NCBI GenBank assembly: GCA_016868775.1
Contig: VGFT01000002.1
Coordinates: 62,001-126,000, forward strand
Direction of reading: 5' to 3'
Source: Bacteroidota bacterium
GTDB taxonomy: Bacteria; Bacteroidota; Bacteroidia; Chitinophagales; Chitinophagaceae
DNA length: 64,000 bases
Shown here: piece by piece, positions 8,458 through 16,243 of the stretch
Layout of the letters: the number at the start of each line of letters is the position of its first letter
Numbering within the stretch: position 1 is the stretch's first letter
Notes under the pieces: model-generated
Database searches by the model: none
What the model was told of the DNA's origin: nothing
What the model saw: only the letters and a program-made list of their open reading frames with translations
Made by a program: the position numbers and the translations under genes

Positions 8458-10920
8458 TTAAGGTTTGCTTTCTTGTAGCCATTGCAACATTCGGCGTCGG
8501 GTACTGATCAACAACCCCACCGCGGTAAGCCAAATCCCAAACCACAAGAACCGGATGTACGGATAATGAAAGGCTTTCAGCGTTACGTATTTCAGTAGGG
8601 TATCGGATTCTTTCACACCCAGTATCAACGACCCATCCTCTTTTTGTTCTTGCAATTGCAAAACCATCCCATCCGCTTGCAGGGTATCTGGAAGCGGCAT
8701 CCATTGGCTGCTGGCCCAGGCCGATTTCAGAGAAATGGTAATGGATTCGCCGGTGCGTCTGTTCACCCGAATGGGCAATTCAACGACTCGACCTCCTTTC
8801 CCGAACAATTCTTCCGGCACGCTGTCGATTCGCCTGGAATCCCCAATAGTGATAAAACCCTTTCCATAATAGATCGTATCACCTGCTTTCACGTTTTGGT
8901 TACGAAACGAAGTCGTGTCTTCTTTCGCCTCGGGATCTGGCAGGGAGGTCACATACGTGAATACGTCATGGTCCCAATAATGCTTCGCATCCGGATTGGC
9001 CATCAACCCCTTGTTGCCCTTGTAATTCACAAAGGCATTGGGCTCCAATACAAACTCTTCTTTTCCATCCTTGCTCTTGAAGCGAACCCGGTAAAACCAT
9101 AGTTTCTTTTTGGGATGCGTGGAGTCCGTTTCGTAGGTCAAGGTATAACGACCCATCTCAGCCGGTACACCCTGCACCAGCGTCAGGTTCTCTCGCGGAT
9201 TTTCGCCCTTGCCCAGCGGCGTGGCAAACCCGTTGTTGTTTTGGGAGATGACTTGTTTGTTAGAAGATGTTACCACAATGCCCAGTAAGGTCAACGCAAA
9301 TCCCACGTGCGCAATGGCACCGCCCGACTTCGCCAAATTCCCCTTTATCCCGATCCAGATATAACTGGCATTGGCTACTACGCTGAATAAACTACAGATA
9401 GCAGAAACCCAGAGGGCTGCCTGAAATCCCGGTCCCTTTGCGGTGTAATGAATTCCGATAAACACTATAAAGCCCGCGGCCAATACCACTGAGATCCCCA
9501 GGGGAACCAACAACCGTTTCCAGAACAGGGCACGCGGAGTCTGTTTGTATTTTAGATAATACGTTACCGCGGTTAACAACGCCAACAGAATGGCAATGTA
9601 GATCTGTACGCTGTTGTAGGAAAACTCCACATCTTCCGGCGGGGCGATGGTGGTACCGAAGATCTTATTGAAAACGGGTAAGGAGGTTTGTCCAATGATG
9701 AGGATCGCCGATAAAAAAAACAACAACGACCCGATGTACATCCAAAACTCGCGGGCCGACAAATTCTCCTCGGTTTGTACACGGGGGAATTCTTTTTGAC
9801 GGATCCAGATCCAACCAGCTGCCGGCAACAGAAAAACGGCGATCAATGCCAATAACTGAATGTTCATCCCAGAACCGGTGAAGGCATGTACGGATGTTTC
9901 TCCCAGAATACCACTGCGCGTCAGGAAAGTGGAATACAGAATAAACAGAAAGGTGAGTACAAAAAAGACGATCGTGCTCATCAGGGCTTGACCGCTGTGC
10001 CGGTAGATCAACAGCGTGTGCAAACCCGCTACGCCGATCAGCCAAGGCACCAGCGAAGCATTTTCCACTGGATCCCAAGCCCAGTATCCGCCAAAGGTGA
10101 GCGACTCATAAGCCCACATTCCTCCCATCATAATGCCCACACCCAGTACGGCCGAGGAGAACAAAGCCCAGGGCTGAACGGGTTTTACCCAATCCATATA
10201 GCGACGATGGATCACCCCCGCCATGGCAAATGCAAAGGGGATAAGCGTGGAAGCAAATCCCAGAAACAATACCGGGGGATGGATCACCATCCAGTAATTC
10301 TGCAACAGGGGATTCAGGTCGTTGCCATCCGTGATCTTATCCAGGTAGTTGGGGAGGAGGGGTAAGCTGGGGTCAAAATCGATGTGTAAGGCCGGAGCAT
10401 TGTCGAGTACACCGGAATCGCGCAGGAGTAAAAAAGGACTGGAGCCAAGTTTCCATCCGAAGATCGACAGACCAATAATCATGGTCGATAAGCAAAACTG
10501 TGCAAAGCTCACGATCGACATCACGGGCGACTCCCAAATTTTTGCCGTTCGGATCAAGATCAATCCCAAGACCCCCTGCATCAACAACCACAACAGAAAA
10601 CTGCCTTCCTGCCCCTCCCAGATACTGGCCAGCAGGTATTTGAATTCAAGCGATTTACTGCTGTGCTTCCAGACATAATGATATTCAAACCGGTGTTGAT
10701 GGATCAGGTAGAGCAACAAGAAAAAGATCAGAAAGACCGCACTGGTTTGTACATAAAAACTGATTCTGCCAATACGTTTCCAGATCGCATGTTCAGGCGC
10801 GAGGATGAATGGGTTCGCTTTTGTATAGGCGATGCTTGCCAGCGCCGCGGCTACCAGCGAAACGATCGCCGATAAATGTCCGATCTGTCCGGCCCAGCTC
10901 CATTCTCCGGTGTACATCAT
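8458..10920 (-). CDS. ccmF: Cytochrome c biogenesis heme lyase CcmF/CcsA-type
   Basis: 820 residues with about 14 hydrophobic spans. The tryptophan-rich heme-handling motif GGYWAWDPVENASLVPWL is near residue 280, and conserved histidines occur in HPPVLFLGF and in the spans around it. CcmF takes heme from holo-CcmE and attaches it to CxxCH of apocytochromes c on the periplasmic side. A large periplasmic domain rich in beta strands occupies residues of about 560-780, followed by a final membrane helix (FLWFGIWLTAVGLLIS). The start ATG overlaps the ccmE stop (TGATG at 10918-10922), so the two are translationally coupled. Confidence 0.92.
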   Translation of the reverse strand: MMYTGEWSWAGQIGHLSAIVSLVAAALASIAYTKANPFILAPEHAIWKRIGRISFYVQTSAVFLIFFLLLYLIHQHRFEYHYVWKHSSKSLEFKYLLASIWEGQEGSFLLWLLMQGVLGLILIRTAKIWESPVMSIVSFAQFCLSTMIIGLSIFGWKLGSSPFLLLRDSGVLDNAPALHIDFDPSLPLLPNYLDKITDGNDLNPLLQNYWMVIHPPVLFLGFASTLIPFAFAMAGVIHRRYMDWVKPVQPWALFSSAVLGVGIMMGGMWAYESLTFGGYWAWDPVENASLVPWLIGVAGLHTLLIYRHSGQALMSTIVFFVLTFLFILYSTFLTRSGILGETSVHAFTGSGMNIQLLALIAVFLLPAAGWIWIRQKEFPRVQTEENLSAREFWMYIGSLLFFLSAILIIGQTSLPVFNKIFGTTIAPPEDVEFSYNSVQIYIAILLALLTAVTYYLKYKQTPRALFWKRLLVPLGISVVLAAGFIVFIGIHYTAKGPGFQAALWVSAICSLFSVVANASYIWIGIKGNLAKSGGAIAHVGFALTLLGIVVTSSNKQVISQNNNGFATPLGKGENPRENLTLVQGVPAEMGRYTLTYETDSTHPKKKLWFYRVRFKSKDGKEEFVLEPNAFVNYKGNKGLMANPDAKHYWDHDVFTYVTSLPDPEAKEDTTSFRNQNVKAGDTIYYGKGFITIGDSRRIDSVPEELFGKGGRVVELPIRVNRRTGESITISLKSAWASSQWMPLPDTLQADGMVLQLQEQKEDGSLILGVKESDTLLKYVTLKAFHYPYIRFLWFGIWLTAVGLLISTRRRMLQWLQESKP

Positions 10921-11345
10921 CAGGGTTTTATATTGGGTAGCGGTACTTCGCCCGGGTGTTTCATGCCTTTGGCTTCCTCCTCTTTGTACTTAGAAGGGCA
11001 TTTGGTTTGGATCTCTTGGCAGAGAAAGATGCTGTCGCGATACCGTCCTTTCAAAACCAGGCGGTCGCTCATTTCCAAATTTTCCGGCTTGGCATTGTTG
11101 TATTGAACATACATGCGGGCTCCTAGACTATCTACCGCCGCAAAACGTAAATAATTTGGATTGTTAAGCGCATCGTATTCGATGGGCTGCGATTTATCCA
11201 GCTTGGCCATTACATGTACAAACTGGCCCGGTTTCTTTCTGGCCGTTTCAATCGTGTCATAGGTGCTGGTGGTCCTCAAAAAGCTCAGCAACACCCCGAT
11301 GCAAGCGGCAATTCCGATCAGTAAAGCCAGTTGAGTTTTTTTCAT
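10920..11345 (-). CDS. ccmE: Cytochrome c maturation heme chaperone CcmE, CxxxY variant
   Basis: 141 residues: an N-terminal membrane anchor (LALLIGIAACIGVLLSFL) and then an OB-fold beta domain (VHVMAKLDKSQPIEYDALN, LRFAAVDSLGARMYVQYNN). Canonical CcmE binds heme covalently through His in HxxxY. Here the corresponding C-terminal site reads TKCPSKYKEE, that is CxxxY. This is the variant known from System I* (archaea and some Gram-negative bacteria). ATG 11345 was chosen over a TTG two codons upstream. A consensus -7 box (TAATTTTG, minus strand, 11362-11369) lies 16 bases upstream. The stop overlaps the ccmF start by one base. Confidence 0.88.
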   Translation of the reverse strand: MKKTQLALLIGIAACIGVLLSFLRTTSTYDTIETARKKPGQFVHVMAKLDKSQPIEYDALNNPNYLRFAAVDSLGARMYVQYNNAKPENLEMSDRLVLKGRYRDSIFLCQEIQTKCPSKYKEEEAKGMKHPGEVPLPNIKP

Positions 11346-11361
11346 ATTCAAATTGGTGGTG

Positions 11362-11369
11362 CAAAATTA
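11362..11369 (-). promoter_or_regulatory. -7 promoter element for ccmEF
   Basis: TAATTTTG on the minus strand fits the Bacteroidota primary sigma consensus TAnnTTTG. It lies 16 bases before the ccmE ATG, giving a predicted leader of roughly 10 bases. Confidence 0.55.
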
Positions 11370-11405
11370 GGCAGCCCCGGTCCCTCGACCGCACAAAATT
11401 GCCCC

Positions 11406-11413
11406 TATATTTG
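11406..11413 (+). promoter_or_regulatory. -7 promoter element for acyl-CoA dehydrogenase
   Basis: TATATTTG, an exact match to TAnnTTTG, 34 bases before the ATG at 11448. The upstream -33 TTG is weak. Confidence 0.6.
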
Positions 11414-11447
11414 CAAAGCTAACGACTGTTCGAGTAAATATTTTACC

Positions 11448-12602
11448 ATGAATTTTCAGCTTTCCGAGGAACAATTGATGATTCGCCAGGCCGCGCGGGA
11501 TTTTGCCCAGAATCAGTGCTTTCCGGGGGTGATTGAGCGCGACGAGAAACAGCAATTCCCTAGGGAACAGATCTCTGTTTTGGCCGACCTCGGATTTATG
11601 GGCATGATGGTTGACCCGAATTATGGCGGTGGCGGACTCGACACCATCAGTTACGTGCTGGCTATGGAAGAGATCAGCAAGGTCGACGCCAGCACCAGCG
11701 TATGCATGAGCGTGAACAACAGTTTGGTCTGCTACGGACTACAAGAATTTGGCACCGAAGAGCAAAAGAAAAAATACCTGCATCCATTGGCACAGGCAAA
11801 AAAGGACGGAAATCTGCACATTGGTGCCTTCATGCTTAGCGAGCCGGAGGCCGGTTCAGATGCTACCTCCCAACGCACCACGGCAGAGGATAAAGGCGAT
11901 CATTATTTGCTGAACGGCACCAAAAACTGGATTACCAACGGCGGCAAAGCCTCTGTTTATTTGGTGATCGCCCAGACCGATCCGGCCAAAGGGTCAAAAG
12001 GGATCAATTGCCTGATCGTAGAAAAAGATTGGCCCGGCGTGGTGGTAGCTGCCAAAGAAAACAAACTCGGTATTCGCGGTAGTGATACGCATACCGTTAT
12101 GTTTAATGATGTTAAAGTGCCCAAGGAAAACCGCGTGGGTCCGGACGGGTTCGGTTTCAAGTTCGCTATGAAAACCCTGGCCGGCGGTCGCATCGGCATC
12201 GCCGCGCAAGCGCTGGGAATTGCCTCCGGCGCTTATGAACTGGCACTGGCTTATGCCAAGACCCGAAAAGCCTTCGGAACCGAGATCATCAATCACCAAG
12301 CCATCGCTTTCAAATTGGCCGACATGGCTACCCGCGTCGAAGCGGCGCGACTGCTTTGCCTCAAAGCCGCTTGGGAAAAAGATAACGGCATTGATTATAC
12401 CGTTAGCTCCTCTAAGGCAAAAGTATTTGCCTCGGAAACGGCGATGTGGACCACTACCGAAGCCGTACAGATCCACGGCGGTTACGGTTTTGTCAAGGAA
12501 TACCACGTAGAGCGACTCATGCGCGATGCCAAGATCACGCAGATCTATGAGGGCACTAGTGAAGTACAACGGATCGTCATCAGCCGCTCGCTGATCAAAT
12601 AA
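11448..12602 (+). CDS. Acyl-CoA dehydrogenase
   Basis: 384 residues, typical of short/medium-chain or isovaleryl-type acyl-CoA dehydrogenases. Visible signatures: FMLSEPEAGSDATSQRT (first family signature), NGTKNWITNGG for flavin binding, and the C-terminal VQIHGGYGFVKEYHVERLMRDAKI region followed by IYEGTSEVQRIVISR, where the catalytic Glu (YEGTSE) sits as in short-chain and butyryl-CoA enzymes. It oxidises acyl-CoA to enoyl-CoA with FAD and passes electrons to ETF; the etfB-etfA pair is at 45-47 kb in this window. ATG 11448 gives the standard MNFQLSEEQLMIRQ start; the open frame upstream of it is not family-like. Confidence 0.93.
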   Translation: MNFQLSEEQLMIRQAARDFAQNQCFPGVIERDEKQQFPREQISVLADLGFMGMMVDPNYGGGGLDTISYVLAMEEISKVDASTSVCMSVNNSLVCYGLQEFGTEEQKKKYLHPLAQAKKDGNLHIGAFMLSEPEAGSDATSQRTTAEDKGDHYLLNGTKNWITNGGKASVYLVIAQTDPAKGSKGINCLIVEKDWPGVVVAAKENKLGIRGSDTHTVMFNDVKVPKENRVGPDGFGFKFAMKTLAGGRIGIAAQALGIASGAYELALAYAKTRKAFGTEIINHQAIAFKLADMATRVEAARLLCLKAAWEKDNGIDYTVSSSKAKVFASETAMWTTTEAVQIHGGYGFVKEYHVERLMRDAKITQIYEGTSEVQRIVISRSLIK

Positions 12603-12611
12603 CCGCTTCCT

Positions 12612-12619
12612 TATTTTTG
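12612..12619 (+). promoter_or_regulatory. -7 promoter element for yggS gene (leaderless)
   Basis: TATTTTTG lies only four bases before the ATG at 12624, so transcription should begin at or next to the start codon. Confidence 0.6.
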
Positions 12620-12623
12620 TGGG

Positions 12624-13289
12624 ATGCCCGTTAACCTGTCCGCCTACCTCTCCCTAAAAAAAGAACTGCACCACCGGTCGGCCACACTGGTTGCCGTATC
12701 CAAAACCAAACCGGTCGAAGACATCGAAGCGCTCTATGCAGCCGGACAACGTGATTTCGGTGAAAACTACGTGCAGGAACTTTGTGAAAAGCAACTACGA
12801 CTACCTGCCGACATTCGCTGGCATTTCATCGGACACCTGCAACGAAACAAAGTCAAATACATCGCTCCCTTCATTCACCTGATCCATGGCGTCGATTCCG
12901 AATCCCTGCTCAAAGAGATCGATAAGGAAGGAAGAAAGAATAACCGGATCATCGATTGCTTGCTTCAAATGCACATTGCCCGGGAAGAAACCAAATTCGG
13001 ATTGGATAACGCAGAACTAACCGAACTACTTGTCAAACTCCCAAACTATCCGAACGCGCGGGTAGTGGGACTCATGGGCATGGCCAGCTTCACCACCGAT
13101 GAAAATCTCATCCGCTCCGAATTCCACTCCCTCTCCCGAACTTCCCAAACTATCCGAACTTCCCAAACTATCCAAACTCTGTCCATGGGTATGAGCAACG
13201 ATTTTCGCATCGCCCTCGAAGAGGGAAGTAACTTGGTTCGAATCGGCAGCCTGCTGTTTGGCGAAAGGGAAAAGATCAACGGCGCTTGA
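12624..13289 (+). CDS. YggS/PLPBP family pyridoxal-phosphate homeostasis protein
   Basis: 221 residues. The PLP lysine is in LVAVSKTKPVEDI near residue 30. Other family marks are FGENYVQEL, WHFIGHLQRNKVKYI, IHGVDSE, GLMGMASFT and LSMGMSNDFRIALEEGSNLVRIGSLLFG. The protein buffers free PLP and affects amino acid and keto acid balance. An 18-bp unit is duplicated in frame at 13136-13171 (encoding RTSQTIRTSQTIQT), in the variable loop just before LSMGMSND, and belongs to a repeat family also found between genes. The -7 box four bases before ATG predicts a leaderless transcript. The 3' end overlaps the META lipoprotein gene by 14 bp (convergent). Confidence 0.93.
   Translation: MPVNLSAYLSLKKELHHRSATLVAVSKTKPVEDIEALYAAGQRDFGENYVQELCEKQLRLPADIRWHFIGHLQRNKVKYIAPFIHLIHGVDSESLLKEIDKEGRKNNRIIDCLLQMHIAREETKFGLDNAELTELLVKLPNYPNARVVGLMGMASFTTDENLIRSEFHSLSRTSQTIRTSQTIQTLSMGMSNDFRIALEEGSNLVRIGSLLFGEREKINGA
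13136..13177 (+). repeat. CCCAAACTA-family tandem repeat inside yggS
   Basis: Two perfect 18-bp copies (CCGAACTTCCCAAACTAT at 13136-13153 and 13154-13171) and a partial third. The motif matches intergenic repeats at 13798-13828 and 53199-53257. Another partial unit lies at 13033-13046 in the same gene. Confidence 0.85.
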
Positions 13290-13746
13290 AAATCATCCAC
13301 GCTACCGCGTCCGTTCCCCAAACCAGTTCATCGTTGTTTCGAAAAAAATACTTTTCTGATTTTTCCCATGCGGTCAAGAAAATGGTCTCCGCATCGCCAA
13401 CACAAGTTAATGTGCTTCGGGTGAAGTCTGTAAATCTCAATTGATTTCCGACGGTCGTGATCGTTGCGCTGAAACGATTGCATCCGGTAGATCCGGATAT
13501 CAACTTTAGTTCGGGCTGGATGAAGAGTACCGGTCGCTGCCGAGGATAGAGTTTGGAAAAGGGGGTGGGGGACCGCGGAAGTGCACTCAATTCCCAACTA
13601 CCCGCAAGAGCCGAATCGATCATTTCTTTTACCGGCAAAATCGTTTCTTTTTTTTCTCTAACGGCTTCGGCGGTCTTATTATTTACGGCCTCCTCGCCAC
13701 AAGCGATCAGTGTGCAGCACACCAGAGCCCAGATAAAATAGCGCAT
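13276..13746 (-). CDS. META-domain lipoprotein (HslJ-like)
   Basis: 156 residues from ATG 13746. The signal peptide ends in a lipobox (VCCTLIACGEE), so the mature protein should be lipid-anchored at Cys. The domain carries AGSWELSALPR, IQPELKLISGSTGCNRFSA, LTCVGDAETIFLTAWEKSEKY and a C-terminal strand, the layout of the META/HslJ family. HslJ was linked to novobiocin resistance and heat shock in E. coli, but the biochemical role is unclear. The gene is divergent from the CocE-type hydrolase and convergent with yggS. Confidence 0.82.
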   Translation of the reverse strand: MRYFIWALVCCTLIACGEEAVNNKTAEAVREKKETILPVKEMIDSALAGSWELSALPRSPTPFSKLYPRQRPVLFIQPELKLISGSTGCNRFSATITTVGNQLRFTDFTRSTLTCVGDAETIFLTAWEKSEKYFFRNNDELVWGTDAVAWMIFKRR

Positions 13747-13797
13747 CAGATTCGTTTTTTGTAAAGCTATCATTTAGCGCCATTTCTTCCTACCTTC

Positions 13798-13828
13798 AAC
13801 TCCCAAACTACCCAAACTGCCCAAACTT
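13798..13828 (+). repeat. CCCAAACTA-family tandem repeat upstream of CocE-type gene
   Basis: Units CCCAAACTA, CCCAAACTG and CCCAAACT in tandem, period 9, in the 90-bp gap between two divergent genes. It ends eight bases before the hydrolase ATG, so it would form most of the 5' leader. Confidence 0.85.
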
Positions 13829-13836
13829 TTATTGTT

Positions 13837-15723
13837 ATGCGATCTTTATCCCTGTCCCTGTTTTTTTCATTAGTCTTTATTTCTTCCTTCGGTCAAGGCT
13901 CCGATGTGCAGTATATGAAGGACAACTACGATGTGTTTGAATACCGCATTCCCATGCGTGATGGCATCAAGCTCTTTACGCTGGTGTACGTGCCGAAGGA
14001 CCGGTCCAAAACCTATCCGATCCTGCTGAACCGAACCTGCTACAATGCTTCCGATTATCGGGGGTTCAATACTGGCGGACATCCATCTCGTTACCTGGTC
14101 TGCGACGGATATATCCTGGCCTTTCAAGACGTACGCGGCCGGTACATGAGCGATGGGGAATTCAACAATATGACCCCTAACATTCCCGGCAACGATCCCA
14201 AAAACAAAAAAGCGATCGATGAAAGCTCCGATACCTATGATGCCATAGATTGGATGATCAAGAACCTGCCCAACAACAACGGACGGGTAGGCATGTACGG
14301 CATTTCATACCCCGGTTTCTATACGGCTGCCGCATTGCCCGATGCGCATCCGGCCCTCAAGGCCTGTTCCCCACAAGCGCCGATCTCTGATTTCTTTTTC
14401 GACGATTTTCATCACATGGGCGCTTACCTGCAGAGTTACACGGCCGCCTTTGCCGTATTTGGATATCAGAAAAAGGATACTACCCGCAGCGATTGGTACA
14501 TGAAAAAGATGATGCGCTTTTATGCCTCCAATCCGCGCGACGGATATAATTTCCATCTCAGCTTGGGACCGCTGAAAAATATCACGGAAAAATATCATTA
14601 CGATAATTTCTTCTGGCAACAGATCATCAATCATCCCAACTACGATACGTTCTGGCAGAAAAGAAGCATTCTTCCCCATCTGCAAAAAATCAAGCCGGCC
14701 GTACTCACGGTTGGCGGTTGGTTTGATGCGGAGGACTTATACGGCCCCTTGAACATCTATAAGACCATCGAACGCACCACGCCGGGGGCAAAGAATAGTA
14801 TTGTCATGGGACCTTGGGCGCACGGACAATGGTCGAGCGAAACCTCAAAAACCACTCACCATCATATCTATTTCGGCGATAGCATCTCCAGCTACTTCCT
14901 GAAAAATATCGAAGCCCCCTTCTTTGCCCATCATCTAAAAGATGCAGCCGATCCCAACCTCCCGGAGGCACACATGTACAATACCGGCACGAAGGAATGG
15001 CAACGATTTGACGTGTGGCCGCCAAGAGATATTCCGCCTGCTACGTTAACCTTTGGTCAGAACGGGAAACTCTACGTGAACCAAACGGCTGACGCCACGC
15101 TTCGCTTTTCCTATGTGAGCGACCCGGCAAAACCGGTGCCTTACACATCACAGACAGAGGGACTCACCTTCACCCCCCGCAATTTCATGAGCGATGACCA
15201 GCGCGACGCTTCCCGCCGTCCCGACGTACTCACCTTCGAGACCGATCCACTGACCGATCCTGTTACCCTCGCGGGCGAGATCCTTGCCAAGCTCAAAGTA
15301 GCATTGTCGACCACGGATGCCGATTTTATTGTGAAACTGATAGACGTATATCCCGATAACCATCCGAATTACGAACACAATCCCAAAAACATCGTGATGG
15401 GCGGATATCAACAGCTGGTGCGGAGCGAAGTGTTCCGCGGCCGCTTCCGAAATAGCTTTGAAAAACCAGAGCCGTTCGTACCCGGACAACCCACCGATGT
15501 AAACATACCCCTGCAAGACGTGCTCCACACTTTCAAAAAAGGTCACCGCATCATGATCCAGATCCATAGTACCTGGTTTCCTTACATCGACCGCAATCCG
15601 CAGCAATTCGTAGAGAATATTTACAAGGCCGATGAAATAGATTTCATCAAATCGGAGATTACCATACTTGGCTCCAGCGAGATCGGTGTTGGCGGCAGCC
15701 AATTGCCCAAGAAAGGATTTTGA
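13837..15723 (+). CDS. CocE/NonD family secreted hydrolase (X-Pro dipeptidyl-peptidase S15-like)
   Basis: 628 residues with a signal peptide (LSLFFSLVFISSFGQG). The alpha/beta-hydrolase nucleophile sits in GMYGISYPGFYTAA, near residue 157. The N-terminal RDGIKLFTLVYVPKDR and QDVRGRYMSDGEF motifs, and the C-terminal jelly-roll domain (PVTLAGEILAKLKVALSTTDADF, then HRIMIQIHSTWFPYIDRNPQ), are standard for CocE/alpha-amino-acid ester hydrolases. Likely reaction: hydrolysis of an ester or amide of an acyl or aminoacyl group in the periplasm; the natural substrate is unknown. The stop codon overlaps the next start (TGATG, 15721-15725). Confidence 0.9.
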   Translation: MRSLSLSLFFSLVFISSFGQGSDVQYMKDNYDVFEYRIPMRDGIKLFTLVYVPKDRSKTYPILLNRTCYNASDYRGFNTGGHPSRYLVCDGYILAFQDVRGRYMSDGEFNNMTPNIPGNDPKNKKAIDESSDTYDAIDWMIKNLPNNNGRVGMYGISYPGFYTAAALPDAHPALKACSPQAPISDFFFDDFHHMGAYLQSYTAAFAVFGYQKKDTTRSDWYMKKMMRFYASNPRDGYNFHLSLGPLKNITEKYHYDNFFWQQIINHPNYDTFWQKRSILPHLQKIKPAVLTVGGWFDAEDLYGPLNIYKTIERTTPGAKNSIVMGPWAHGQWSSETSKTTHHHIYFGDSISSYFLKNIEAPFFAHHLKDAADPNLPEAHMYNTGTKEWQRFDVWPPRDIPPATLTFGQNGKLYVNQTADATLRFSYVSDPAKPVPYTSQTEGLTFTPRNFMSDDQRDASRRPDVLTFETDPLTDPVTLAGEILAKLKVALSTTDADFIVKLIDVYPDNHPNYEHNPKNIVMGGYQQLVRSEVFRGRFRNSFEKPEPFVPGQPTDVNIPLQDVLHTFKKGHRIMIQIHSTWFPYIDRNPQQFVENIYKADEIDFIKSEITILGSSEIGVGGSQLPKKGF

Positions 15724-16211
15724 TGACAGCCCGCGAACGGATCGAGCAGCTCGGGTTGGAACCACATCCGGAGGGTGGGTTTTATAAACGAACCTACTGT
15801 TCGTCGGCCATTTTTCCGGGCAAAGTTGACCAAGATCCCTTCCCCGCGGGGAGGCCTCACGCCACGGCAATCTTATACCTGATGGAAGCGGGTGATTTTG
15901 CTGCTTTCCATCGAATTAAAAGCGATGAGATTTGGCATTTTCATGAAGGGGGTCCGCTTCAACTATTGGTCCTCCGCGATCAAATCACCCTCCAGACCAT
16001 CTGGATGGGTCCCGGTTATGTACTGCAGGTAATCATTCCGGCGAATCACTGGTTTGCCGCGCTGCCTGCACCGGGAACGGCGTACTGCTTGGTGAGTTGT
16101 ACCGTTTCACCCGGCTTTCATTTCAACGACCATGAAATGGCCTCGGCCGCAGCGTTGAGTGCACAGTATCCGACTGTGGCCGAGGAGATTCAGCGGTACT
16201 GTCGCCCTTGA
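15723..16211 (+). CDS. DUF985 family cupin protein
   Basis: 162 residues. Opening motif LGLEPHPEGGFYKRTYCS is diagnostic for the DUF985 cupins. The beta-barrel continues with TAILYLMEAGDFAAFHRIKS, DEIWHFHEGGPLQLLVL, ANHWFAALPAPGTAYCLVSCTVSPGFHFNDHEMA. Histidines in HFHEGG and the later strand suggest a metal site. The function of the family is not established. It is translationally coupled to the CocE-type gene by a one-base overlap and followed 32 bp later by glnS, which has its own promoter. Confidence 0.88.
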   Translation: MTARERIEQLGLEPHPEGGFYKRTYCSSAIFPGKVDQDPFPAGRPHATAILYLMEAGDFAAFHRIKSDEIWHFHEGGPLQLLVLRDQITLQTIWMGPGYVLQVIIPANHWFAALPAPGTAYCLVSCTVSPGFHFNDHEMASAAALSAQYPTVAEEIQRYCRP

Positions 16212-16226
16212 GCGCCCTTCCTTTTG

Positions 16227-16234
16227 TATCTTCG
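16227..16234 (+). promoter_or_regulatory. -7 promoter element for glnS (leaderless or nearly so)
   Basis: TATCTTCG, the TTCG variant of the -7 consensus, nine bases before the ATG at 16244. Confidence 0.55.
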
Positions 16235-16243
16235 CCCTCTAAT

